From an uncultured Chloroflexota bacterium (lineage in GTDB: Bacteria; Chloroflexota; Anaerolineae; Aggregatilineales; Phototrophicaceae): a stretch of 6,601 bases of DNA. The position numbers and the translations under genes are program-made. The notes beneath the pieces were generated by a model. That model did no database searches. It was not told the origin of the DNA and saw only the letters and a program-made list of their open reading frames with translations. Positions 1-6,555 of the stretch are shown here, piece by piece; positions within the stretch are counted from its first letter, which is position 1, and each line of letters opens with the position of its first letter. Location of the stretch: NCBI GenBank assembly GCA_937942935.1, contig CALDGT010000045.1, positions 1 to 6,601 on the forward strand, in the 5' to 3' direction.

Positions 1-720
1 GTTTAGAGTATCCATCAAGCGACCAGATTTATCCCACAGGCGGATTGTATCGTCATACCCCCACGACACGATGCGACCATCTGCCAATTCCATCATCCCA
101 ACCAGCCAGCCCGTATGCCCCGCGAGTGTGGCGGATAAGTGACCATTTTTATCCCATATCCGCAAGGTGTTATCCCCACTCACAGACAAAATACGACCAT
201 CCGCGAGTTCAATGGCGTTCATGATAATCCCCTCATGCCCATTCATCACAGCGATAGTCATGCCGTGTTCATCCCACACGCGCAAGGTCTTATCCGCACC
301 CCATGACAAAATATGACCATCGCGCAACACCATCGCGCCATATACATCGGCTTCATGCCCATTCATCATAGCGATGGTCACGCCATTTTCATCCCACACG
401 CGCAAGGTCTTATCCGCACTCCACGACAAAAGTTGACCATTTGCCAATTCTATTGCACCATTGATATCGGCTTCATGCCCCCTCATAACCCTTATCGAAT
501 TGCCATCCACATCCCACACGCGCAAAGTCGCATCGCCACCCCACGACAAAAGTTGACCATCGCGCAAAATCAGCGCCCCGTCTATCCATTTTTCGTGTCC
601 GCGCATGGTGATGAGCAACTTGCCATCCACATCCCACACGCGCAAGGTCTTATCCATCCCCCACGACAAAATATGACCATTCGGCAATTGAGCCAACCCA
701 ACCACCCGCGCTTCATGCCC
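1..720 (-). repeat. six tandem 120-base WD40-encoding repeats
   Basis: Six in-frame units with an exact 120-base period encode the WD40 blades. The unit boundary can be set at the GH codons, e.g. 601-720, 481-600, 361-480, 241-360, 121-240 and 1-120. Units at 241-360 and 361-480 are the most alike: I count about 99 of 120 identical bases, with one stretch, atcccacacg plus the following ten bases, unchanged. This points to recent expansion by unequal recombination or gene conversion. The units continue past the left edge. Confidence 0.5.
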
Positions 721-1158
721 TGTTCGGACAGTGACGGGTGCAACAGTGCGTTCCCACAACGGCGCAGATTGCACTTTCAAAATACCCTCCACCCAACCAT
801 CTTCTTTGACGGGTATCGGTTGGGTCTGTTTGCCGACAGGATTTAGCGGGTCATAGCCATTCAGAAGCGGATAAAGCGAATTTTTGGGCGGGGTGATACT
901 GGCGAGCAGTGCTTTTATATCTGCCAAGCCTTCATAATAAAATAAGCGTCCGACCAATTGATGCGCCAGCGCCGATTTATCTTGTATCAGCACATTTTCT
1001 GACAGCTTTAATGCCGATTGCAACAGGCGAATCGGTTCATCTGCCCCATTTTCGAGGATAGATTGACATTGTGCGATGAGGCTATGCACATCGGTAGCAT
1101 CTAATTGCGTTTGTAACCACGAAAATGATAACAATTGTGAGCGTAAGTGGGCAGACAC
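1..1158 (-). CDS. WD40 beta-propeller protein with STAND-type linker, C-terminus off the left edge
   Basis: Open frame of 386 codons running off the window. Residues about 1-135 are mostly helical and contain LLSFSWLQTQLDATDV, then SALKLSENVLIQDKSALAHQL and GRLFYYEG. From memory this resembles the linker between the NTPase/winged-helix part and the WD40 propeller of bacterial NB-ARC/NACHT (STAND) WD40 proteins. Residues about 136-386 hold six WD40 blades of exactly 40 residues, with GHE or GHT openings, LLSW and TLRVWD endings; the Trp codons sit at 634, 514, 394, 274, 154 and 34. More blades probably lie outside. Such propellers bind proteins or sense ligands. No ATG occurs in frame before the blades. 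The frame opens after a TAG at 1183-1185, and I chose GTG at 1156-1158 because GAGAGG lies about 12 bases upstream; TTG at 1132-1134 is the alternative. No NTPase, TIR or protease domain precedes it, so it may be a 5'-truncated remnant or a stand-alone propeller. The repeats are certain; the start and the STAND origin are less so. Confidence 0.5.
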   Translation of the reverse strand, partial: MSAHLRSQLLSFSWLQTQLDATDVHSLIAQCQSILENGADEPIRLLQSALKLSENVLIQDKSALAHQLVGRLFYYEGLADIKALLASITPPKNSLYPLLNGYDPLNPVGKQTQPIPVKEDGWVEGILKVQSAPLWERTVAPVTVRTGHEARVVGLAQLPNGHILSWGMDKTLRVWDVDGKLLITMRGHEKWIDGALILRDGQLLSWGGDATLRVWDVDGNSIRVMRGHEADINGAIELANGQLLSWSADKTLRVWDENGVTIAMMNGHEADVYGAMVLRDGHILSWGADKTLRVWDEHGMTIAVMNGHEGIIMNAIELADGRILSVSGDNTLRIWDKNGHLSATLAGHTGWLVGMMELADGRIVSWGYDDTIRLWDKSGRLMDTLN

Positions 1159-1200
1159 TGGGCAATTTTTCCTCTCATCAAGCTAAAAATATCACCCAGT
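1157..1200 (-). promoter_or_regulatory. inverted repeat over the WD40 start region, with a possible -10 box
   Basis: On the minus strand ACTGGG (1200-1195) can pair with CCCAGT (1162-1157), and TTTTT can pair with AAAAA inside it, leaving the GAGAGG ribosome-binding candidate in the loop and the proposed GTG start at the base of the stem. Such a hairpin could limit translation of the WD40 gene. TATACT at 1203-1198 resembles a -10 hexamer but has no good -35 partner. The pairing is visible; any function is inference and the start itself is uncertain. Confidence 0.5.
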
Positions 1201-1237
1201 ATAACCCGCCCGCGCCCTATAAAACAGCCTGTTATCA

Positions 1238-4213
1238 TCATGACCCGTTTGGACATCCATCCGCATCATTAACTGTGTTCCCGCCGTTATCAGTAAAAAT
1301 ACCACTCCCCGCACAATCATTATTGTCATAATGCGTATCTTGGCTGAGGAATGTGCTATCACTCGCATTAAAAATCGCCCCGCCTTCGGTTGCCACGTTA
1401 TCCGATAGCGTGCTATTGGTGATGGTCATGTGAATCTGTCTGGGTTCTGGTATTGCACGAAACTGTCCGTTAAAAATCGCACCACCCTGATTCGCAGAAT
1501 TGTTGCTGAAGGTGCTATTGGTGATAGTCAATCTGTCTACATTACAAACAGCCCCGCCAGTTTGGGTAGCAGAATTATTGGTGAATGTGCTATTGCTGAT
1601 AGTTAGGGTATCATAATTATAAATCGCGCCACATTTGTCTGCGATGTTATCAGAAAAACTGCTATTGGTGATGGTGAGTGTGTGACTATTATAAATTGCA
1701 CCATTATAGTTGGGGTATTGGTCATTGATAGTGAGTGCCGAATTACCCGTAAAATTGCTATCGGTAATGACGAGTATGCGCTGATTGTTGATAGCACTAG
1801 CTCCCTGAGTTGATGAATTATCAAAGAAAATGCTATTGGTAACGGTAAGTGCGCCAGTGTTATAAATCACACCATTCCCTTTTCCCGAATTATTACTAAA
1901 GGTGCTATTGCTAATTGTTGCAATTCCTGATTCGGCATTATACACCGCAATACCATCATTATCTAAGAAGGTGCTATTGCTGATAGAAAGCCGTCCATAG
2001 TTAAAAATAATTGTGCTAGAATTACCAAAGAAGGTACTGTTCGTAATATTTAGTATGCCGTTATTGAGAATAACGCCATAACCACCTCTCATTGCATGAC
2101 TGCTAATCGTGCTGTTATTAATTACAACTGTACCTTCATTGATGTCAATAATGGCACGATAATCCCTAACCGCATCGCCACTTTGTAAAGTTAAATCATT
2201 GAGGATGAGCGATGAATCAGTATTCAAGAAGAAAAATGATTCTACTCCGCCACCATACAAGATGATATTCCCCGCGCCGTTGATGGTCACGGTGCCACTG
2301 ATATATAACCTCTGCGTGAATTCAATCGTCCCGCTACAGGTGAAGGTAATCGGTTCACCTGTGACATTAGCAACCGAAACCGCCTCTGAGAGTGTGCCAA
2401 CACCCTTAAAATGGTCACAATCGCTGACGACTGTTGTAGAAGGTATATCATCGGGACATCCATAGGCATTTTCAGCCGTATTCCCACCATTATTGATGAG
2501 TACACCTGTTCCCCCACAGGTGTTATTTTCAAAATGAGTGTCTTGTATAGTCATCTGTCCACGATTCATAATGGCAGAACCACTATTACTAGAGCGTGTC
2601 GAATTATTGCTAAAGATGCTATTGCTGATAATGAGCGTACCACCATTATCAATTATCCCATTAAACCCTGAATTGCGGGTGAAGGTGCTATTACTGATGG
2701 TGAGGTTGCCACTATTATCAATAGCATCGTCAGTATTTCTACTGAATGTGCTATTGTTAACTGTGAGTGTACCATAATAGGCATTATAGATTGCGCCATT
2801 ACCCGCATTTTGTAAGGTCACGCCATCCACTAGAAGCGATGATGGTGTGATGACCTCTCTGGGTAGCGGAAATTCTTTTGGTGAATAACCCACAACAAAA
2901 AGCCCTGTTTCGCCACCACCATCAAAAATAATATCACCACCGCCGATGATGGTCACATCGCCACTGATGAATAAGGATGATGTGAATACAATCGTCCCGC
3001 TACAGGCGAAAGTGATTGGTTCACTGCTAACATTAGCAGTTGTTACCGCCTGCGAAATGGTGCCGATACCCGTAAAATTGGTGCAATCGGTGACAGTCGT
3101 CCCTATCGGCACGACATTGGGCGGACATCCTAGCGCATTTTCACTCGTATTACCCCCCTCATCCGCAAAAACGCCATATCCGCCACACGTATTATTTTCA
3201 TAACGTGTGTCTTTGCTGATAATGAGTCCATCACTAAAAATAGCACTTTGGTTTGTTGCCAAATTATCTGAAAAAGTGTTCCCTGTGAGGGTAATTTCAT
3301 CGCCTGTATGATGAATTGCACCCCCTATTTCGCTGGCAGAATTGTCCCTAAAAGTGGTGTTGGTGATAGTCAGCGAGCCACCATTAGCAAGTTTGCTATC
3401 ACTAGCAATCGCGCCTCCGTTCTTAGCGGTATTATTCATAAAGGTGCTATCGCTAATCGTCACCCATTTATTTGTAGAAATTGCACCACCGCTCTCGGTG
3501 GCAGAATTGCCAGTGAAGGTGCTATTGGTAATGGTGATGTGACCGTTTTGAATTGCGCCACCATTTTCTGCTGAGTTATTGGTAAAGATAGTATCGCTAA
3601 TGGTTACTGAAGACCCAAAAATATCATTAACAATTGCCCCATTAGGGTTATCGGTGAAAGTGCTATAGTTAATCGTTACCCCTCCGGAATTTTTGATTGC
3701 CCCACCAGAATTATTGCTAAAGGTACTATTTCTGATGATTATACTACCAAGACCATTATTAATCGCCCCACCATCTATCCGATTAGAATATACGTCAAAA
3801 CCCTTTGTTGTATTATTCAAAAATGTACAATTACTGATAATAAGTGTGGTTTTCCATTCTGTAATAATCGCGCCCCCGTATGATGCCGCTCCATTTTGGA
3901 TGGTCAAGCCGTCTAATGTGAGCGATTTATCTTCGTTTACCTTAAAAAATCGAGTTGCACCACCGCCATCGAAAATAATAGCTCCATCAGCAATAATGGA
4001 TACTTCATCGGTGATGACCAATTGCTCTGTGAACACAATCGTCCCTGTGCAATCAAATGTGATGATGCCACCGCCATCATTGGCAATCGCCACAGCCGAT
4101 TGAAGTGATGCAAAATCGCAAACATCAACCACCACATCCCGCGCATGGGTGTCTGTTTGTGATGCAAGTATGATAAAAATGGTCAAGATGACAAGTAAGA
4201 ATGGTCGGCGCAT
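1238..4213 (-). CDS. secreted three-module right-handed beta-helix protein with PMP-like repeats
   Basis: 991 residues from the ATG at 4211-4213, chosen because AAGGGG lies 8 bases upstream and a signal peptide follows directly; an upstream in-frame ATG at 4255 has no ribosome site and would add 14 residues before the signal. The signal peptide is MRRP, a hydrophobic core FLLVILTIFIILA and a likely cleavage after THA at residue 24. The rest is a right-handed parallel beta-helix: over twenty coils of about 23 residues with the pattern ITNSTFxxNS and often GGAI, matching the FxxN and GGA(I/L/V) motifs of chlamydial polymorphic membrane protein repeats and the wider pectate-lyase-like fold. Three homologous modules span residues about 27-364, 370-587 and 592-991. 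There is no autotransporter barrel, LPXTG motif or C-terminal membrane helix; the protein ends in GCPNGS, so it is probably released or held non-covalently outside the cell. No catalytic residues of a polysaccharide lyase are evident. Adhesion or surface-structure roles are plausible but unproven. Confidence 0.5.
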   Translation of the reverse strand: MRRPFLLVILTIFIILASQTDTHARDVVVDVCDFASLQSAVAIANDGGGIITFDCTGTIVFTEQLVITDEVSIIADGAIIFDGGGATRFFKVNEDKSLTLDGLTIQNGAASYGGAIITEWKTTLIISNCTFLNNTTKGFDVYSNRIDGGAINNGLGSIIIRNSTFSNNSGGAIKNSGGVTINYSTFTDNPNGAIVNDIFGSSVTISDTIFTNNSAENGGAIQNGHITITNSTFTGNSATESGGAISTNKWVTISDSTFMNNTAKNGGAIASDSKLANGGSLTITNTTFRDNSASEIGGAIHHTGDEITLTGNTFSDNLATNQSAIFSDGLIISKDTRYENNTCGGYGVFADEGGNTSENALGCPPNVVPIGTTVTDCTNFTGIGTISQAVTTANVSSEPITFACSGTIVFTSSLFISGDVTIIGGGDIIFDGGGETGLFVVGYSPKEFPLPREVITPSSLLVDGVTLQNAGNGAIYNAYYGTLTVNNSTFSRNTDDAIDNSGNLTISNSTFTRNSGFNGIIDNGGTLIISNSIFSNNSTRSSNSGSAIMNRGQMTIQDTHFENNTCGGTGVLINNGGNTAENAYGCPDDIPSTTVVSDCDHFKGVGTLSEAVSVANVTGEPITFTCSGTIEFTQRLYISGTVTINGAGNIILYGGGVESFFFLNTDSSLILNDLTLQSGDAVRDYRAIIDINEGTVVINNSTISSHAMRGGYGVILNNGILNITNSTFFGNSSTIIFNYGRLSISNSTFLDNDGIAVYNAESGIATISNSTFSNNSGKGNGVIYNTGALTVTNSIFFDNSSTQGASAINNQRILVITDSNFTGNSALTINDQYPNYNGAIYNSHTLTITNSSFSDNIADKCGAIYNYDTLTISNSTFTNNSATQTGGAVCNVDRLTITNSTFSNNSANQGGAIFNGQFRAIPEPRQIHMTITNSTLSDNVATEGGAIFNASDSTFLSQDTHYDNNDCAGSGIFTDNGGNTVNDADGCPNGS
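1241..4135 (-). repeat. triplicated beta-helix module with four conserved cysteines
   Basis: Three protein-level repeats lie at about 3122-4135, 2453-3106 and 1241-2440. Each opens with a cap: D/V-C-D/T-x-F, then an ITFxCSGTI-like strand, then a glycine-rich III/DGGG strand. Each closes with a matching cap: ENNTCGG (DNNDCAG in the third), then GGNT and GCP. The two opening cysteines are 23, 27 and 27 residues apart; the two closing cysteines are 20 apart in all three. The modules differ in how many ITNSTF coils lie between the caps: the middle one has about half as many as the others. The regular cysteines suggest disulfides in an exported protein. Confidence 0.5.
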
Positions 4214-4221
4214 GGTGATTA

Positions 4222-4227
4222 CCCCTT
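4222..4227 (-). promoter_or_regulatory. ribosome binding site of the beta-helix gene
   Basis: AAGGGG on the minus strand, 8 bases before the ATG at 4213-4211. It decides the start in favour of this ATG over the one at 4255, which lies inside the hairpin arm and has no purine-rich site. Confidence 0.5.
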
Positions 4228-4230
4228 GTG

Positions 4231-4275
4231 CTAAAAAATAATTCATGCACCCCATAATACCGCCATGGAGTGCAT
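4231..4275 (-). terminator. hairpin with T-rich tail, possible terminator or attenuator
   Basis: The minus strand has an 11-base inverted repeat, 4275-4265 against 4255-4245, with a 9-base loop. The only imperfect pair is a T opposite a G, which would be a G-U pair in RNA. It is followed by GAATTATTTTTTAG at 4244-4231. This fits a Rho-independent terminator for the DUF4132 genes, although six or seven bases separate the stem from the T run. TATTAT at 4259-4254 overlaps the loop and could be a -10 box, but no -35 fits. If transcription starts upstream near TATAGT (4296-4291), the structure would lie in the beta-helix leader as an attenuator. Confidence 0.5.
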
Positions 4276-4290
4276 CTTACCCCTACCGTC

Positions 4291-4318
4291 ACTATACCGT
4301 TGCCCTATGGTTGCCCTA
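4291..4318 (-). promoter_or_regulatory. tandem TAGGGCAAC repeats upstream of a TATAGT box
   Basis: TAGGGCAAC occurs twice on the minus strand, at 4318-4310 and 4307-4299, with an 11-base period (about one helical turn). TATAGT, a possible -10 box, follows 2 bases later at 4296-4291. The spacing suits a dimeric activator or an unusual -35 element, and the pair starts 1 base after the stop codon of the upstream gene. A promoter for the beta-helix gene is inferred, not shown. Confidence 0.5.
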
Positions 4319-4319
4319 C

Positions 4320-5102
4320 TTACGCCGAAATTTCTGCTTCAAATTTTCTCCAATTGGCTACAGTGATGGCGGTTGTCGCATCATGCAAAATCTCGGAGAG
4401 GATAATTGGGAAAATATCATCTAATAAAGGGGTGCTTTGGGCATGATTCACCGTGAATTGAATAGATGAGGCAGTTATCGGCTGAGGTAAATCGTAGCCA
4501 AGATAAAATACCACATCCTCAAAAGCAAACATGGCACAAATATCGCCAACCTGCTTCATAGCGTGGTGATGTGCTTTATCTTTATCAATCTGCCAACCGC
4601 GCTCTATCAAAATTGGCGCCAATATTGACCCCTTCACACATTTCCCCATAAAACGGTTGATGCGATAGGTATTAAATTCGTGCGGGGTGAGAAAATATAA
4701 TTCCCGAAAGGCTTGCTTGATGGGTTGCGAAATCTGTTTCTCATTGAGATAGGCTTGCCACTCAACCAATATCCCCGCTTTGAATAATTGATAGGGATGA
4801 ACCAGCCGAATCTCATCGTCAACGAGATACAACCGTCCATTCATATCTACCAGCGCCATTTGGTCAGGGTCTAATAACCCCATATCGCCAGCGCCATTTT
4901 GCCAAATCAGTTTAGGAAATAAGGCATCAATAACAGGATGGCGCAATAATAGGTGTAGTTCTTCATGGGTGATGGTGTCGTTTTGGCTGATTAACCTCTC
5001 CATCAAGTGTTCTGGTGTGAATGATGGGTTTAATAAATTATCGAGCCTATCTTTAAGATAGCCATATCTTGCCAATAATTGCCCTCGTTGCATCAGTACC
5101 AT
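4320..5102 (-). CDS. short DUF4132-like protein, partial tandem paralogue of the upstream gene
   Basis: 260 residues from the ATG at 5100-5102, chosen because GAGGGGG lies 6 bases upstream; the open frame extends to a TTG at 5186, but that would overlap the upstream gene and has no ribosome site. Residues about 58-136 align without gaps to residues 145-223 of the neighbouring protein, with about 49 of 79 identities by hand count: LFPKLIW at 61, DMGLLD, HPY, EWQ, and QPIKQAFREL at 126. Similarity continues to the ILSEILHDA block (SEVMRDA in the neighbour). It then stops at NWRKFEAEISA and lacks the roughly 110-residue final domain of the longer copy, and it also lacks that copy's first 100 or so residues. 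No signal peptide or membrane helix is seen. DUF4132 has no defined biochemical function; E. coli YehI and MolR belong to it. It could be a degenerating duplicate or a free-standing partner subunit. Confidence 0.5.
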   Translation of the reverse strand: MVLMQRGQLLARYGYLKDRLDNLLNPSFTPEHLMERLISQNDTITHEELHLLLRHPVIDALFPKLIWQNGAGDMGLLDPDQMALVDMNGRLYLVDDEIRLVHPYQLFKAGILVEWQAYLNEKQISQPIKQAFRELYFLTPHEFNTYRINRFMGKCVKGSILAPILIERGWQIDKDKAHHHAMKQVGDICAMFAFEDVVFYLGYDLPQPITASSIQFTVNHAQSTPLLDDIFPIILSEILHDATTAITVANWRKFEAEISA

Positions 5103-5133
5103 ATCAATCCCCCTCATTGGATTGTGATTATGC
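5103..5133 (-). promoter_or_regulatory. 31-base gap with a strong ribosome binding site
   Basis: The gap between the TAA of the first DUF4132 gene (5136-5134) and the ATG of the second contains GAGGGGG at 5115-5109, an unusually strong site with 6-base spacing. There is no room for a terminator, so co-transcription is likely. Confidence 0.5.
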
Positions 5134-6540
5134 TTAACGGCGAATTTGCCACAAAATGCTCTCGTCTTTAATTTTGTCATCGGCAAGGAGCAACAAAATT
5201 TTGCTAATCACCTCGCTGATTTTGCCATCGCCATCATCAGAAAATGGCAAAAAGAGTTTTTCGTGCGACATACCCCATCGGCTAGGCACGATGCACAAAT
5301 AATTTCCGGGGTCAATATGAATCACTGCGCTCGCCAAATGCACCCGATAATCGGCTAATTTGCCTTTGACATACGCAAAATGCCCCTCCACACGCACATT
5401 CGGCAAGCCCAAATCATCCAACAACGCCATGATGAGTTGAGCGCGAGATTGATACGATTCTTTAGAGATATATGGCTCATCTCCCCATTGTGCCACCGAG
5501 ACAATCAAATCGGCATCGCGCATCACCTCCGAAAAAATGAGGGGATGAACCTCTTCTAGCGGGATTTTATCGGTCTCTTGAATTAGGCTACGCCTGCCCC
5601 AAATGGGAAAATAGCCTAACGGATGGGGGACAAAATAAATTTCACCTGTTTGGGTCGGCTTTTTATCGCTATCACGGAGCGCGGTGGTCGCAATCGAAAA
5701 AATGGCACGCATCTTTCCAAACCGCTTAGAAATCGGCGCATCTCCCTTTTGCGGATTCAATAACCAACCCCGTGCCACAAAAAGTTGTGTGGCAATCGCC
5801 CCATTAATGGTATGATTGGCAAAGCGATTGCTATAGCGATGGGTTTGCATTTCGGCAGGCGTGAGGATATACAATTCACGGAAGGCTTGTTTAATCGGTT
5901 GCACAATGCGCTGATGAATGATGTATTTTTGCCACTCACTGAGATTATTCGCGCCAAACAAATGATAGGGATGCGCCAAACCCAGTTCATCCCCCACTGG
6001 ATAGGTTTGACCCTGTAAATCCACCAACATCATGCGGTCAACATCCAACAAACCCATATCCCCATTTTGATTACGCCATATCAGTTTGGGGAATAAGGCG
6101 CGGGCGGTTTGCAAACGGAGCAAAATATTCATCTCGGTCATCGAGAGAAAATCGCCACTAGCGATTAACCCCTCTAATAAATCGGAGCGCAAGCGTGTTA
6201 TTTGTGAGCGCAATTGCTTAACGGTGTGCATCGCTTCATCATAAATCGCCCCACGCACTGCTTTTGGGACAGATTTCATCAGTTGTCCCTCTTTATAAAT
6301 ATCTAACCCAACCTCTACGCCATCTTGCTTGAGCCGAATCGTATAAATATCTACTGACCATTCGCGTGTTATCGTCTCTGACCATTGGGCTTGCATTGCC
6401 CATTCCAATTGGGTGGCATCGGCATAGCCTGCCTGCTTTGCCAGATAATCGAGTGCCAGCCGAATCACCCGTAGATACATCGCTCGTTGGCTCGCCCTGC
6501 GGTTTTTGGGGACATCATAAAACAACCGATTCAGCGCCAA
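5134..6540 (-). CDS. C-terminal part of a DUF4132-family protein
   Basis: 468 residues if read from TTG at 6538-6540; no clear ribosome site precedes it, and the first ATG is at 6480. Residues 4-50 (RLFYDVPKNRRASQ, LDYLAKQAGYADATQLEWAMQA) and the central region with LFPKLIW at 149, QPIKQAFREL at 214 and YSNRF at 236 resemble the C-terminal half of DUF4132 proteins. The last 130 residues, with SEVMRDADLIVSVA, RVEGHFAYVKGKLADYRVHL, NYLCIVPS, LFLPF and ILWQIRR, match what I recall as the separate terminal domain (DUF7737) of these proteins. Full-length members are usually about 1000 residues or more, so the N-terminal part is missing here. The frame continues upstream past a TAG at 6558-6556 into sequence that still looks like the family, which suggests a nonsense-split gene. 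The function of the family is not established; a cytoplasmic protein is expected, as no signal peptide or membrane helix is visible. The family call is fairly sure; the start is doubtful. Confidence 0.5.
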   Translation of the reverse strand: MALNRLFYDVPKNRRASQRAMYLRVIRLALDYLAKQAGYADATQLEWAMQAQWSETITREWSVDIYTIRLKQDGVEVGLDIYKEGQLMKSVPKAVRGAIYDEAMHTVKQLRSQITRLRSDLLEGLIASGDFLSMTEMNILLRLQTARALFPKLIWRNQNGDMGLLDVDRMMLVDLQGQTYPVGDELGLAHPYHLFGANNLSEWQKYIIHQRIVQPIKQAFRELYILTPAEMQTHRYSNRFANHTINGAIATQLFVARGWLLNPQKGDAPISKRFGKMRAIFSIATTALRDSDKKPTQTGEIYFVPHPLGYFPIWGRRSLIQETDKIPLEEVHPLIFSEVMRDADLIVSVAQWGDEPYISKESYQSRAQLIMALLDDLGLPNVRVEGHFAYVKGKLADYRVHLASAVIHIDPGNYLCIVPSRWGMSHEKLFLPFSDDGDGKISEVISKILLLLADDKIKDESILWQIRR

Positions 6541-6555
6541 ATAACGGTCTAAAAC

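Noticed and set aside
313..846. Plus-strand 177-codon open frame with repeated IPHAQ and TPRQKLTI segments
   Set aside because: It is the antisense of the WD40 repeats; its own periodicity is copied from the 120-base units on the other strand.
1159..1237. Search for the missing NTPase end or for a terminator between the beta-helix and WD40 genes
   Set aside because: The WD40 frame has stops at 1183-1185 and 1192-1194, and the other frames gave no recognisable NTPase sequence; no GC-rich stem with a T run after it was convincing.
1380..3900. Many copies of a gtgctattggtgatggt-like motif about 70 bases apart, resembling a CRISPR array
   Set aside because: The copies are imperfect, remain in one reading frame and encode the ITNSTF coil of the beta-helix; the intervals are conserved protein sequence rather than unique spacers.
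3693..4103. Plus-strand 136-codon open frame and other plus-strand frames within the beta-helix gene
   Set aside because: Antisense shadows with low-complexity hydrophobic translations and no ribosome site; the minus-strand gene has a signal peptide and clear repeats.
4214..4255. ATG at 4255 as start of the beta-helix protein, adding 14 residues
   Set aside because: It would put a non-signal segment in front of a well-formed signal peptide, and the ATG at 4213 has AAGGGG at ideal spacing.
5103..5186. Longer form of the second DUF4132-like gene starting at TTG 5186 and overlapping the first gene by 53 bases
   Set aside because: The extra residues have no family similarity, and the ATG at 5102 has an excellent ribosome binding site just outside the upstream gene.
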